Shown: positions 33,120-41,989 of the stretch, piece after piece
Numbering within the stretch: position 1 is the stretch's first letter
Layout: each line of letters starts with the position of its first letter
NCBI GenBank assembly: GCA_050249415.1
Contig: JBFWQO010000005.1
Location: forward strand, 200,179 to 264,178
Source of the DNA: CADEFQ01 sp050249415
Lineage (GTDB): Bacteria; Pseudomonadota; Gammaproteobacteria; Steroidobacterales; Steroidobacteraceae
Reading direction: 5' to 3'
DNA length: 64,000 bases
The notes under the pieces: generated by a model
The model's input: the letters and a program-made list of their open reading frames with translations, nothing else
Databases searched by the model: none
Told to the model about the DNA's origin: nothing
Program-made: the position numbers and the translations under genes

Positions 33120-34541
33120 ATGACCGCAGTAGCCAGACCGTCGGGCGCGGCGCCCGACTATTTCGTCCGTGACATCGCCGACGCCGCATGGGGCCACAAG
33201 GAAATGGCCATCGCCGAGACGGAGATGCCGGGCCTCATGGCGATCCGCAGGGAATTCGGCGCGACCAAGCCGCTGCGCGGCGCGCGCATCGCAGGGTCTC
33301 TCCACATGACGATCCAGACGGCGATGCTGATCGAAACGCTGAAGGCGCTCGGCGCCGACGTGCGCTGGGCCTCGTGCAACATCTACTCGACGCAGGACCA
33401 CGCCGCCGCAGCCATCGCGGCGAACGGCACGCCGGTGTTCGCCTACAAGGGCGAGACGCTCGAGGAGTACTGGCAGTTCACCCACCGCATCTTCGAGTGG
33501 CCGGGCGAACAGCACGCCAACATGATCCTCGACGACGGCGGCGACGCGACGTTGCTGCTCTTGCTCGGCGCGCAGGCGGAGAATGATCCGTCGGTGATCG
33601 CGAAGCCGGCCAACGACGAAGAGACCGCGCTCTACGCGTCGATCCGCCAGCGGCTCGCCCAGAGCCCGGGCTGGTACTCGAAGCGCCTCGCCCAGGTGAA
33701 GGGCGTCACTGAAGAAACCACCACTGGCGTCAAGCGGCTCTACCAGCTGCAGCGCGACGGCCGCCTGCCCTTCCCGGCCATCAACGTCAACGATTCGGTG
33801 ACGAAGTCGAAGTTCGACAACCTGTATGGCTGCCGCGAATCGCTGGTCGACGCGATCAAGCGCGCGACCGACGTGATGGTCGCGGGCAAGGTCGCGGTGG
33901 TCGCCGGGTATGGCGATGTGGGCAAGGGCTCCGCCGAGTCGCTGCGCGCACTGTCGGCCCAGGTGTGGATCACCGAGATCGACCCGATCTGCGCGCTGCA
34001 GGCGGCGATGGAGGGCTTCAAGGTCGTCACGATGGACGAGGCCTGCGACAAGGCCGACATCTTCGTCACCGCGACCGGCAACCTCAACGTGATCACCCAC
34101 GATCACATGCGCCGCATGAAGCACCAGGCAATCGTCTGCAACATCGGCCACTTCGACAGCGAGATCGAGATCGCCGCACTCAAGCAGTACAAGTGGGAGA
34201 ATATCAAGCCGCAGGTCGACCACGTGATTTTCCCGGACGGCAAGCGCCTCATCGTGCTCGCCGAGGGGCGGCTCGTGAACCTCGGCTGCGGCACGGGCCA
34301 CCCGTCCTTCGTGATGTCGAACTCCTTCACGAACCAGGTGCTCGCGCAGATCGAGCTCTTCGCGCACGGCGCGAAGTACCGCAACGAGGTCTACGTGCTG
34401 CCGAAGCACCTCGATGAAAAGGTTGCCCAGCTGCATCTCGATCGCATCGGCGTGAAGCTGACGAAGCTCAGCGCCGAGCAGGCGGCCTACATCGGGGTCG
34501 CCGAGTACGGGCCGTTCAAGCCGGATCACTACCGGTATTGA
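33120..34541 (+). CDS. ahcY: S-adenosylhomocysteine hydrolase
   Basis: Hydrolyses SAH to adenosine and homocysteine, relieving product inhibition of methyltransferases. The 473-residue protein has the NAD-binding GYGDVGKG motif, the substrate-site region SNIYSTQDHAAAAI (with the conserved Cys in WASCN), and the C-terminal PFKPDHYRY that reaches into the neighbouring subunit's NAD site. The long form with the 40-residue insert (KRLAQVKGVTEETTTGVKRL region) is present. Controlled by the SAH riboswitch directly upstream. Confidence 0.98.
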   Translation: MTAVARPSGAAPDYFVRDIADAAWGHKEMAIAETEMPGLMAIRREFGATKPLRGARIAGSLHMTIQTAMLIETLKALGADVRWASCNIYSTQDHAAAAIAANGTPVFAYKGETLEEYWQFTHRIFEWPGEQHANMILDDGGDATLLLLLGAQAENDPSVIAKPANDEETALYASIRQRLAQSPGWYSKRLAQVKGVTEETTTGVKRLYQLQRDGRLPFPAINVNDSVTKSKFDNLYGCRESLVDAIKRATDVMVAGKVAVVAGYGDVGKGSAESLRALSAQVWITEIDPICALQAAMEGFKVVTMDEACDKADIFVTATGNLNVITHDHMRRMKHQAIVCNIGHFDSEIEIAALKQYKWENIKPQVDHVIFPDGKRLIVLAEGRLVNLGCGTGHPSFVMSNSFTNQVLAQIELFAHGAKYRNEVYVLPKHLDEKVAQLHLDRIGVKLTKLSAEQAAYIGVAEYGPFKPDHYRY

Positions 34542-34573
34542 GCGGGGCCGCGGACTGCATGATGCGGGTTGCG

Positions 34574-34661
34574 GGCCCGAGGCGCGGTGATTCATCCGCT
34601 CCCTCGCTATCCGGGCGCGCCCTCCACGCTCGTCCGCGGATGAATCACCGCGCCTCGGGCC
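34574..34661 (-). repeat. Family-1 structured repeat, unit iii (mini unit of composite C1)
   Basis: Perfect 26-bp inverted arms (34574-34599, 34636-34661) of the GGTGATTCATCCGC type, with only 36 bp between them. The interior keeps the two junctions (CTCGCTATCCGGGCGCGCC and the CTCCACGCTCGTCC end of the core) but lacks the middle, so it looks like an internal deletion of a unit such as vi or viii. Confidence 0.8.
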
Positions 34662-34770
34662 GGCAGCTGGCAACGCGCAGTCCGTCGACCTCCTTGAGGT
34701 GAGGAACGTAATGCGAGTTGAGCTTCTCTCACCTCAGCGAGGCGGCCTGCGTTGGATGGCCGGCCGCGCG
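34662..34770 (-). repeat. Spacer of composite repeat C1
   Basis: About 109 bp that, read on the minus strand, aligns with the spacers at 40103-40208 and 48720-48831 (shared CAACGCA, GAGGTGAG, CCTCAAGG words). It contains its own pairing arms GAGGTGAG/CTCACCTC. Composite C1 is therefore inverted relative to C2 and C3. Confidence 0.65.
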
Positions 34771-34954
34771 CCGGAGGGAGAGCGTGGCATCTGGTGACGA
34801 GCGTGGAGGGCGCCGAGGAACGGCGATCAGCGGCCGGCGTACGCAGTTGTTTCCAGGGCCTGCCGACACAGTGCGCCGGGCGCCGCCGCGACGAGGGAAC
34901 CGCCGCAGGCGGCGCTCGACCCGTGAGGCACCGGATGCCACGCTCTCCCTCCGG
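34771..34954 (+). repeat. Family-1 structured repeat, unit iv (full unit of composite C1)
   Basis: Perfect 21-bp inverted arms (34771-34791 and 34934-34954), extended by GGTG/CACC after one mismatch. Core GAGCGTGGAGGGCGCCGAGG, pairing CGGCG stem, and inner hairpin CCGCC-gca-GGCGG are present. The inner half of the arm (TGGCATC/GATGCCA) differs from that of units v and vii yet pairs perfectly. Confidence 0.82.
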
Positions 34955-35133
34955 CCCGCCGTGGGCATCCCACCGCCCGCATGTGTGATCGAGTTGGCAC
35001 CCCTCGAACGCGGTGTGCACACGACACATAATCCCGCCGCATTCCGTGAAATGGCTCCCGTCACGTCGCACGCTGGCGACGGACCATCCCGCCTTGTTGA
35101 CCCGATGGTGGACAGCACGGAGGGGCTACCCGG
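34955..35133. other. Leader region before the TonB-domain gene
   Basis: 179 bp without a gene between composite C1 and the next start. It presumably holds the promoter of the signalling module, but no convincing -35/-10 pair was found; a TTGGCA at 34994 and a CATAAT at 35027 are 27 bp apart, too far. A good SD (GGAGGGG) precedes the ATG at 35134. Confidence 0.4.
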
Positions 35134-36909
35134 ATGCAAGACTCAGGCTCGGCTGCGCAAGCGTTCCCCGCCGCGCAGCGCCCCGGTGGGACGACCCGCG
35201 CGTCGCGCAAGGACGTCGTCGTTTTCACCTGTGACGACGAACTGCTCCTCAGCATCGGGCCGGCGATGGACGATCGCTACCGCTCCCGCCCCACGGATGG
35301 CACCGGCGCCTGGACCGAGACGCTGCGCGGACGCAGCGGCGTGGCGCTGATCGACGCGGCGAGCCTCGCAAACGCCCCCGAGATCGTTCGTACGATCGAG
35401 GCTGACTTCCCGGGGTTTGCCATCATCGTCATCGCAGCTGCCGCCGCACACGGGCAGTGGGCACCCGCCCTGTCCCGCGGCAGCATCGCCCGTTTGCTGG
35501 ATCGCGCCGCCCTCAGCAATGAGGTCGTCGCATCGGCCCTCGAAGTCGAAGCCAGGCACGCCACCCGGCCTGCGCCGGCCCGCGCGGCAGCGCAGCCCGC
35601 TGAGGGCTCGTCCGGGAAGACCCGGATCGTCCTCGTCGGCGGCATCGTGGTAGCCGCACTCGTCATCGCCGGTGGCACATGGTTGTGGCTTGGCGGCAAG
35701 GATGCCGCACCGGCGCCCTCTTCCGCGACCGCCACGCACGCAGCTCCCGCTGCGGCTGCCTCTCCCGCCGCCCCGGCGCCGGTAGCCAGTGAGCTGTCGG
35801 TGCCGGAATTGCTGTCGGCCGCACGCGTCGCTTTCGGCGAACGCCGCTACCTCGATCCGGCGGGCAACAATGCCCTCGAACTTTACTCGCGGGCGCTCGC
35901 CGACGAGCCCGGCAACGCCGAGGCGGCCGATGGCGTGCGCCGTGTCGTGTCCGTGGCGGTCTCGCAGGCGCAAAGCGACCTCAAGGCGGGGCGGCTCGAC
36001 AACGTGCAGCAACTCTTTGGCAGCCTGCGCACCGCGGCGCCCGATGACCCGGACGTCGTGGCACTCGGCAAGGACCTCGAGGCAGCGCGGCCCAAATGGC
36101 TGGTCGCCCGCGCACGCGACGCCATCGGCGCCGACCAGTATGCCGCCGCGGAACGGCTCATCGACGAGGCAGCGGGCCTCGGCGCAGAGAAGGCGGCCGT
36201 GCTCGACTTGCGGCGCAGCCTCGACGCGCGCCGGAAGGACGCAGACCTCGCGCGCGCCGTCGCGGATGCGCGCGCCTCGCTCACTGGCGACTCGCTGCTC
36301 GACGGCACGGCGAACGGACCGCGCGCCAGGCTCGCGGCATTGCAGAAGATCGACCGGCGCGATCCGCAGGTCGTCGCCTTCCAGCGCGAATACGTGGCGG
36401 CGCTCACGCGCAGTGCGCGTGAAGCGATTCGCGCGGGCGAATTCGACGCCGCCGAGCGCTCGTTGACCGCCGGCGCGGACATCGGCGGCGGGCGCGAAGT
36501 CGCTGACGCTCGCCGCGAATTGCAGGCGGCACGCGAGTCGGCGGCCGCGCGCGACCGGCAGCGCTCAGAGGCAGCGCAGCAGCGGGTGGAGAAGGCCGCC
36601 ACGCAGGCGGCGACTACGGACGCCCCGCCACCGCGCATGCCGAAGGCGAAAAGGCGCACGGCGCCCCAGTACCCGGCGGAGGCCGAGCGCAATGGCGTCG
36701 AGGGTTCGGTAACGGTTGAATTCAACCTGACCGCGGATGGGCACACGCGGGACATCGAGGTCGTCGCATCGACGCCTCAGGGCGTGTTCGACCAGGCGGC
36801 GATCGCCGCCGTGCGCAACTGGCGTTTCGAGGCCGTGAGCGAGCAGGACGCGGCCCGCCTGCCGCGCAGTTCGGTACGCCTCGCCTTCCGCCTCGGAGAC
36901 CGCAAATGA
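35134..36909 (+). CDS. TonB C-terminal domain protein with receiver-like N-domain
   Basis: A 591-residue membrane protein with unusual architecture. Residues about 25-145 resemble a degenerate receiver domain (DVVVFTCDDELLLSI ... VALIDAAS ... FAIIVIAAAA) without a clear phosphoacceptor geometry. One membrane helix spans about 164-187 (IVLVGGIVVAALVIAGGTWLWL). An Ala/Pro linker and a helical TPR-like stretch (about 225-470) follow. The end is a TonB C-terminal domain (about 500-590: TAPQYPAEAERNGVEGSVTVEF, AIAAVRNWRFEA). No ExbBD is nearby. Immediately upstream of a CheA-like kinase (four-base overlap), so it belongs to a signalling rather than an iron-uptake context. Confidence 0.75.
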   Translation: MQDSGSAAQAFPAAQRPGGTTRASRKDVVVFTCDDELLLSIGPAMDDRYRSRPTDGTGAWTETLRGRSGVALIDAASLANAPEIVRTIEADFPGFAIIVIAAAAAHGQWAPALSRGSIARLLDRAALSNEVVASALEVEARHATRPAPARAAAQPAEGSSGKTRIVLVGGIVVAALVIAGGTWLWLGGKDAAPAPSSATATHAAPAAAASPAAPAPVASELSVPELLSAARVAFGERRYLDPAGNNALELYSRALADEPGNAEAADGVRRVVSVAVSQAQSDLKAGRLDNVQQLFGSLRTAAPDDPDVVALGKDLEAARPKWLVARARDAIGADQYAAAERLIDEAAGLGAEKAAVLDLRRSLDARRKDADLARAVADARASLTGDSLLDGTANGPRARLAALQKIDRRDPQVVAFQREYVAALTRSAREAIRAGEFDAAERSLTAGADIGGGREVADARRELQAARESAAARDRQRSEAAQQRVEKAATQAATTDAPPPRMPKAKRRTAPQYPAEAERNGVEGSVTVEFNLTADGHTRDIEVVASTPQGVFDQAAIAAVRNWRFEAVSEQDAARLPRSSVRLAFRLGDRK

Positions 36910-39062
36910 AGCGCCGGCGCAATTCCTTCGACCTGAGCCAGCTGCTGCCGGTCGTCGTCGCCACCTCCTTCGCGGCGGTGCTCACCTTGCTCCTGACGCT
37001 CGGCATCCAGCGGGCCGCGCAGCTGCAGGCCGCCTCGAGCGCATTGCAGCTCGCCTCCGAACTGCGCTCGCTGCCGCAGTACTTCGGCACTGAACTGACG
37101 CTGGCGCAGCGCGGCCTCGAAGCGCGCACCTTCGTCGGCGAGCCGCTGGCGGACATCGCAACGGCGCGCGAAGGCTTCGACAAAGCCCTCGTGCGCATCG
37201 ACGCCGACCTCGAGGCCGCCGGCCTCGGCGAGAGCGCGGACATCCAGCGCGTGCGCGGTGCCCTCGACGCCGCCTGGCAGCGCTTCGTGCCGCTGCTCGG
37301 CGCGCTCGGCCGCCACAAGGGCTCGCCCTATGCGGATACCCTCGCAGGTTCGCGCCTGAACGCCACGGGGCGCGCCCTCAAGGCCGACGTGGACGAGGCG
37401 CTCACGGCGCAGGCCGCGGCCAACCGCGACGTCGGCGGGGCACTCAAGGACCTCGCTGCGGGCCTGCAGGACACGGTCGGCGATCGCGGCCGCAGCCTGC
37501 GGACCTTCCTCGTGATCGGCGCGGCGGTCGCCGCGCTGCTGCTCGCGCTGATGCTCTACTTTTCGCTGCGCTCGCGCCGCGCCTCCGCGGACGCCCGTCG
37601 TGCGGAGCGCCAGGTGGCCGACATCCTCGGCACCGTGCGTGAGGGCCTCTTCCTGCTCGACCGCAACCTCTCGCTCGGCGGCGTCCATTCGGCTTCGCTG
37701 ACGCGCATCCTGCACGCGGACATCGTGCACGGCAGCTCGTTCGAGGACCTGCTGCGTCCGCTCGTGCCGGCGAAGACGCTCGCCACCGCCATGAAGTTCG
37801 TGAACCTCCTCTGGAAGGAGAAGGTGCACGAGGACCTGATCGACACGGTCAACCCGCTGAGCCAGATCGAGGCACGGTTCACCCGCGCGGGCGGCGGCGT
37901 CGAGACGCGCCACCTGTCGTTCGCGTTCCGCCGCGTGAAGAGCGCCGCCGGCCAGGGCGAACACCTGCTCGGCATCGTCACCGACGTCACCGACCGCGTG
38001 CAGATCTCGCACGAGCTCGAGCAGGCGAAGGCCGAGAACCAGGCGCAGCTCGACCTCGTGCTGCAACTGTTGCGGGTCCCCGCCGCGCAGCTGCAGTCCT
38101 TCGTGCGCGACTCGGACATGGCGCTGCGCAAGAGCAATGCCGTCCTGAAGCAGCCCGGGCGCGAGGAAGGCGAACTGCGCGCGAAGCTCAACGGCGTGTT
38201 CCGCGAGGTGCACACGGTCAAGGGCGAGGCGGCCGCACTCGCGCTCACCTCGATCGCCGCGCGTGTCCACCAGCTCGAGGAGAGCCTCGTCGCGCTGCGC
38301 GAGCGCGCGAGCATCGACGGCAACGACTTCATCCCCGTCGTCGTGAAGCTCGATGAACTGATGTCCTATCTCGGCGGCATCGGCCAGTTCGCCGACCGCC
38401 TGTCCGAAGTGCAGCCGAAGGGGGACACTCTGAAGTCCGTCATTCCGCCGCTGCTCGCGGACCAGGTGATGGGCGCGGCCGACCACTCGCTCGAGCAACT
38501 GCTCGCGCAGGTCGTGCAGGAGACGGCGGCGGCGCACTCGAAGCGCGTGGCGCTCGCCTGCCGCGGACTCGAAGCGATCCCCGCTTCCTACCGCAAGGCC
38601 GCCAAGGACGTCCTGATCCACATGGCGCGCAACGCGGTCGTGCACGGCATCGAGACACCGGACCGCCGCCTCGCGGCGAGCAAGCCCGAGACAGCCGCGG
38701 TCCGCATCAGCTTCGAGGCCGTTGGCAACGAGGGATTCGTGCTCACCGTGGAGGATGACGGCCAGGGCCTGCCCTTCGAGAAAATCCTCGATACGGCGCT
38801 GCGCAAGGGCCTCGTCACGCCCGCCGACGCTGCGCGCCTGGAGCGCCCCGCCGTCTACGGGCTGATCTTCCGCGCCGGATTCTCCACCGCAACTGAAGTG
38901 ACGGAGCACGCGGGCCGCGGCGTCGGCCTCGACGCCGTCAGCCAGACCGTACGCGGTCTCGGCGGCGCGATCGGCATCGCGACCGCAGACGGCAAGTTCA
39001 CGCGCTTTCGCATGAAGCTGCCGACCCCGGCCGGCGAGCGCGCCGCGACGCACGCGGCCTGA
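36906..39062 (+). CDS. Membrane-bound CheA-like hybrid kinase (Hpt + HATPase, no CheW domain)
   Basis: A 718-residue protein. Two membrane helices (about 14-35 and 199-218) bracket a periplasmic helical sensor region. A PAS-like domain follows (ILGTVREGLFLLDRNLSLGGVHSASL). Then comes an Hpt domain with the phosphorylatable His436 in EVHTVKGEAAAL and an HATPase_c domain with N-box Asn576 (HMARNAVVHGIE), VEDDGQGL and GRGVGLDAV. The GRGVGLDAV G-box and HGIE are CheA-type, but the CheW-like P5 domain is missing and the protein ends shortly after the ATPase. It would phosphorylate the CheY encoded seven bases downstream. The ATG overlaps the upstream stop. Confidence 0.85.
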   Translation: MKRRRNSFDLSQLLPVVVATSFAAVLTLLLTLGIQRAAQLQAASSALQLASELRSLPQYFGTELTLAQRGLEARTFVGEPLADIATAREGFDKALVRIDADLEAAGLGESADIQRVRGALDAAWQRFVPLLGALGRHKGSPYADTLAGSRLNATGRALKADVDEALTAQAAANRDVGGALKDLAAGLQDTVGDRGRSLRTFLVIGAAVAALLLALMLYFSLRSRRASADARRAERQVADILGTVREGLFLLDRNLSLGGVHSASLTRILHADIVHGSSFEDLLRPLVPAKTLATAMKFVNLLWKEKVHEDLIDTVNPLSQIEARFTRAGGGVETRHLSFAFRRVKSAAGQGEHLLGIVTDVTDRVQISHELEQAKAENQAQLDLVLQLLRVPAAQLQSFVRDSDMALRKSNAVLKQPGREEGELRAKLNGVFREVHTVKGEAAALALTSIAARVHQLEESLVALRERASIDGNDFIPVVVKLDELMSYLGGIGQFADRLSEVQPKGDTLKSVIPPLLADQVMGAADHSLEQLLAQVVQETAAAHSKRVALACRGLEAIPASYRKAAKDVLIHMARNAVVHGIETPDRRLAASKPETAAVRISFEAVGNEGFVLTVEDDGQGLPFEKILDTALRKGLVTPADAARLERPAVYGLIFRAGFSTATEVTEHAGRGVGLDAVSQTVRGLGGAIGIATADGKFTRFRMKLPTPAGERAATHAA

Positions 39063-39068
39063 TCGCCC

Positions 39069-39446
39069 ATGAACGCCGTGCGCCCGCATCGCCTGATGAT
39101 CGTCGATGACTCGAACATCATGCGCCGCAAGATCGAACGCTCGCAGGAAATCCCGAACGTCGAGATCGTCGGCACGGCCGGCAACGGGCGCGAGGCGCTC
39201 GAACTGCATGCGTCGTCCCGGCCGACGCTCGTGACGATGGACCTCACGATGCCGGAGATGGACGGCATCGAGTGCGTCGAACAGCTCGTCGACCGCGACC
39301 CGGACATCCGCATCCTCGTGATCTCGGCGCTTGCCGACAAGGCGACCGCGATCGAGGCCCTGGAGAAGGGCGCGAGCGGCTTTCTCTGCAAACCCTTCAC
39401 CGAGCGCCAGCTGAACGACGCGCTCGTGAAGCTGATCGAGTCCTGA
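39069..39446 (+). CDS. CheY-like single-domain response regulator
   Basis: A 125-residue receiver. Acidic pocket Asp13-Asp14 (MIVDDSN), phosphoacceptor Asp58 (VTMDLTMPEMDG), the conserved Ser in VISALADK and Lys in FLCKPF are all present. There is no output domain, so it acts by protein contact. Located between the CheA-like kinase and a CheX phosphatase, which fixes the likely partners. Confidence 0.92.
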   Translation: MNAVRPHRLMIVDDSNIMRRKIERSQEIPNVEIVGTAGNGREALELHASSRPTLVTMDLTMPEMDGIECVEQLVDRDPDIRILVISALADKATAIEALEKGASGFLCKPFTERQLNDALVKLIES

Positions 39447-39456
39447 GCCTCACCCC

Positions 39457-39906
39457 ATGTCCCTGCAAGGTGAAATCGGCACGTTCGTCTCGGCGGTCCT
39501 GCAGTACTTCGACACCGCCGTACAGCAGGCCGCCGTGGTCGGCACGCCCTACCTCGCGCTCGGCAAGCCGCCGGAAGTGTTCGACTACACCGGCATGATC
39601 CGCGTCTCCGGCAAGCGCAAGGGTGTCGTGTACTTCACCGCGCCGAAGGGCATGTTGTCCGTGATGCTGATGCGCATGCAGGAAACCGACATGAGCGACG
39701 CGAACCTGCGCGACCTCGTCGGCGAGGTGGCTAACACGCTCTCCGGCAATGCCCGCAAGGACTTCGGCAGGAATTTCATCATCTCCACACCGTCGGTGGT
39801 GACCGGCAGCTCGAGCACGATCGGCTACTCACCCGATACCCGGCCGATCGTCGTGCCCATCGACTGGCGCACGTATCACGCGAACCTGGTGGTGTGCCTG
39901 AACTGA
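39457..39906 (+). CDS. cheX: CheX-like CheY-P phosphatase
   Basis: A 149-residue protein of the CheX family (PF13690), which dephosphorylates CheY-P. The catalytic E-x2-N motif is visible as Glu90-Val-Ala-Asn93 in DLVGEVANTLSGNARKDF. The rest of the fold fits (VSGKRKGVVYFTAPKGML; a C-terminal strand VPIDWRTYHANLVVCL). It follows cheY by 10 bp. It closes the module; composite repeat C2 starts 17 bp downstream. Confidence 0.85.
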   Translation: MSLQGEIGTFVSAVLQYFDTAVQQAAVVGTPYLALGKPPEVFDYTGMIRVSGKRKGVVYFTAPKGMLSVMLMRMQETDMSDANLRDLVGEVANTLSGNARKDFGRNFIISTPSVVTGSSSTIGYSPDTRPIVVPIDWRTYHANLVVCLN

Positions 39907-39922
39907 CGGCGGGCGGCGGGCC

Positions 39923-40102
39923 GGAGGGGGAGCGGAGCCTCCGGTTCCTCACGGGTCGAGCGCCGCCTGCGGCGGTCCCCTCGTCGCGGCGGCGCCCGGC
40001 GCACTGTGTCGGTAGACGCAGAAAGACCTGTATACGCCGGACGCTGATCGCCGCTCCTCGGCGCTCTCCACGCTCGTCACCGGAGGCTCCGCTCCCCCTC
40101 CC
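39923..40102 (-). repeat. Family-1 structured repeat, unit v (first unit of composite C2)
   Basis: Perfect 23-bp inverted arms (39923-39945, 40080-40102). Minus-strand core GAGCGTGGAGAGCGCCGAGG, GCGGCG/CGCCGC stem, and hairpin CCGCC-gca-GGCGG. Inner arm GCCTCCGG/CCGGAGGC; compare GAGTTCCGG/CCGGAACTC in unit vii. Confidence 0.83.
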
Positions 40103-40208
40103 GCGCGCGACCAGCTACCCGACGCACGCAGTCTGGCTGAGGTGAGGAAGGTCGCCTCACATAACGATCCTCTCCTCAAGGGCAGCGAATTGTGTATTGC
40201 GAGCGGCC
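40103..40208 (+). repeat. Spacer of composite repeat C2
   Basis: 106 bp conserved with the spacer of C3 (ACCCGACGCA / ACCCAACGCA; GAGGTGAGGAAGG / GAGGTGAAGAAGG; CGAATTGTGT / CGAGTTGTGT). TGAGGTGAGG and CCTCTCCTCA can pair with one mismatch. Confidence 0.65.
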
Positions 40209-40398
40209 GGCCGGAGGCGCGGTGATTTATCCGCGGACGAGCGTGGAGGGCGCCGAGGAGCGGGGGTCAGAGCGAGGCGAACGCGACACTTCCGATTCTG
40301 ACTACATCATGCGCCGAGCGCCCCCGCTCCGAGGGCACGCCCTCGAAGAGGGCGCGCCCGGATAGCGAGGGAGCGGATGAATCGCCGTGCCTCCGGCC
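40209..40398 (+). repeat. Family-1 structured repeat, unit vi (second unit of composite C2)
   Basis: 26-bp inverted arms (40209-40234, 40373-40398) with three differences, all of which would be G-U pairs in RNA. Core GAGCGTGGAGGGCGCCGAGG; the central stem is GGAGCGGGGG/CCCCCGCTCC instead of GCGGCG/CGCCGC; inner hairpin CGCCCTC-gaa-GAGGGCG. Confidence 0.83.
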
Positions 40399-40430
40399 CG
40401 CAACCCGCATCACACTGCCGGCAGCCCGCC

Positions 40431-41096
40431 TCACCCCCGCTTGCGCGCCAACAGCAATCCATCCCCGATCGGCACGAGCGACGCGTCCACGCGCTCGTCG
40501 CGATGCACGCGATCATTGAGTGCCCGGATCGCGTTCGTGTCGGCATCGTTCTCCCCGGGGTCCGCGACGCGCCCGTCCCACAAGGCGTTGTCGACCGCAA
40601 GCAGGCCGCCCGGGCGCAGCAACTCGATGACACGCTCGTAGTAGGCGACATAGTTGCCCTTGTCCGCATCGATGAACGCGAAATCGAACGTCGAGCCCCT
40701 GCCCGCGTCGAGCAGCCCCTCGAGCGTTTCGAGCGCGGGCGCGAGGCGCAGGTCGATGCGCCCGTCGACGCCCGCCTCGTGCCAGTACTGGCGCGCGACC
40801 TGCGTCCATTCGACGCTCACGTCGCAGGCGATCAACTCACCGTCGCCCGGCAGCGCGAGCGCCACGGCCAGCGCCGAGTAACCGGTGAAGGTGCCGACTT
40901 CGAGGCAGCGGCGCGCGCCGAGCAGGCGCACGAGCAACTGCATGAACTGGCCCTGCTCCGGCGCGATCTGCATGCCCGCCTGCGGCAGGCTCGCCGTGAC
41001 CTGCCGCAGGCGCGCGAGCACCTGAGGCTCGCGCAAGTTGTGCTCGATCAGGTAGCGCTGCAACTTGTCGCCCAGCGCAATGGTCGAATTGGTCAT
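40431..41096 (-). CDS. O-methyltransferase (CCoAOMT/COMT-like)
   Basis: A 221-residue class I SAM-dependent methyltransferase of PF01596. SAM site CLEVGTFTGYSALAVALALP, acidic loop IACDVSVEW, metal-binding/catalytic FAFIDADKGNYVAYYERV and VDNALWDGRVADP. Such bacterial enzymes methylate catechol-like hydroxyls but the natural substrate is unknown. Its 3' end faces composite repeat C2; upstream it is divergent from cpdA. Confidence 0.88.
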   Translation of the reverse strand: MTNSTIALGDKLQRYLIEHNLREPQVLARLRQVTASLPQAGMQIAPEQGQFMQLLVRLLGARRCLEVGTFTGYSALAVALALPGDGELIACDVSVEWTQVARQYWHEAGVDGRIDLRLAPALETLEGLLDAGRGSTFDFAFIDADKGNYVAYYERVIELLRPGGLLAVDNALWDGRVADPGENDADTNAIRALNDRVHRDERVDASLVPIGDGLLLARKRG

Positions 41097-41236
41097 ATGG
41101 CGGGAACCTCGTGGTGCGCGTCACACTCTCGTGCCCTGATTGTGCGCGCTGGCCGGCACCGTCGTCGAATGACGACGCCGTGCGCACGAACTGCATCACC
41201 GTGGCCGCGGACCGGCCTTTGCTACCATTTCCTGCC

Positions 41237-41989
41237 GTGACTGCCCGCCTCATCCAGTTCACCGACCCGCACCTCTACGGCGACGCCGCCGCGTCGCTGC
41301 GCGGCGTCGCCACGCTGCCTGCGCTGAAGCGCGCGCTGGCGCATGCGCGCGCGCACCATTGGGACGCCGCCGCGCTGCTCGTGACGGGCGACCTCGTGCA
41401 GGACGATCCGGGCGGCTACCTGAATTTCCACCGCCTGTTCGCCGGGCTCGGCAAGCCGGTGCATTGCATCCCGGGCAACCACGATCTCGTGGACGAGATG
41501 CACGCGGCGCTCGCGCAGGCGCCGTTCGTGCTCGGCGGGCATTTCGACCTGGGCGCCTGGCGCGTGGTGATGCTCGACAGCGCAACGCCCGGCACGGCGA
41601 GCGGCGAGCTCGCGCCCACCGAGCTCGCGCGGCTCGACCATGCGCTCGGCACGGCCGGCGCGCGCCATGCGCTCGTGTGCCTGCACCATCATCCTGTCGA
41701 CATGGGCAGCCGCTGGCTCGACCAGGTCGGGCTCGTGAACCGCGACGATTTCCTCGCGGTCATTGATCATCACTCCAATGTGCGCGGCGTGCTCTGGGGT
41801 CATGTGCACCAGGAACTCGACACGCTGCGGCACGGTGTGCGCCTGCTCGCGACCCCCGCCACCTGCACCCAGTTCCTGCCGGGCTCGGCGGACTTTGCCG
41901 TCGACGCACGGCCGCCCGCCTATCGCGTGCTCGAGCTGCTGGACAATGGCGGCATCGAGACCCGGGTCGAATGGGTTGCCGGGCCATGA
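41237..41989 (+). CDS. cpdA: 3',5'-cyclic-nucleotide phosphodiesterase CpdA-like metallophosphoesterase
   Basis: A 250-residue calcineurin-like phosphoesterase. Metal-binding motifs in order: FTDPHL (D-x-H), TGDLVQDD, GNHDLVD, HHHPVDMG and GHVHQE, the CpdA/class III PDE set. Start is the GTG at 41237 (VTARLIQFTDPHL); the open frame upstream has no family sequence. It would hydrolyse cAMP or a related phosphodiester. The stop overlaps the next gene (ATGA), forming a pair with the TraB/GumN gene. Confidence 0.85.
   Translation: MTARLIQFTDPHLYGDAAASLRGVATLPALKRALAHARAHHWDAAALLVTGDLVQDDPGGYLNFHRLFAGLGKPVHCIPGNHDLVDEMHAALAQAPFVLGGHFDLGAWRVVMLDSATPGTASGELAPTELARLDHALGTAGARHALVCLHHHPVDMGSRWLDQVGLVNRDDFLAVIDHHSNVRGVLWGHVHQELDTLRHGVRLLATPATCTQFLPGSADFAVDARPPAYRVLELLDNGGIETRVEWVAGP

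Noticed and set aside
34994..35010. Possible sigma-54 promoter (TTGGCAC) before the TonB-domain gene
   Set aside because: The -24 GG is good but the -12 GC is missing at the required 10-bp distance.
35134..36909. TonB-domain protein as an iron-uptake energiser
   Set aside because: No exbB/exbD, receptor or Fur-like site nearby; the operon is a phosphorelay.
36777..39209. An 810-codon open frame on the - strand opposite the CheA-like kinase
   Set aside because: Shadow frame: the sense strand has complete Hpt and HATPase motifs, the antisense has none.
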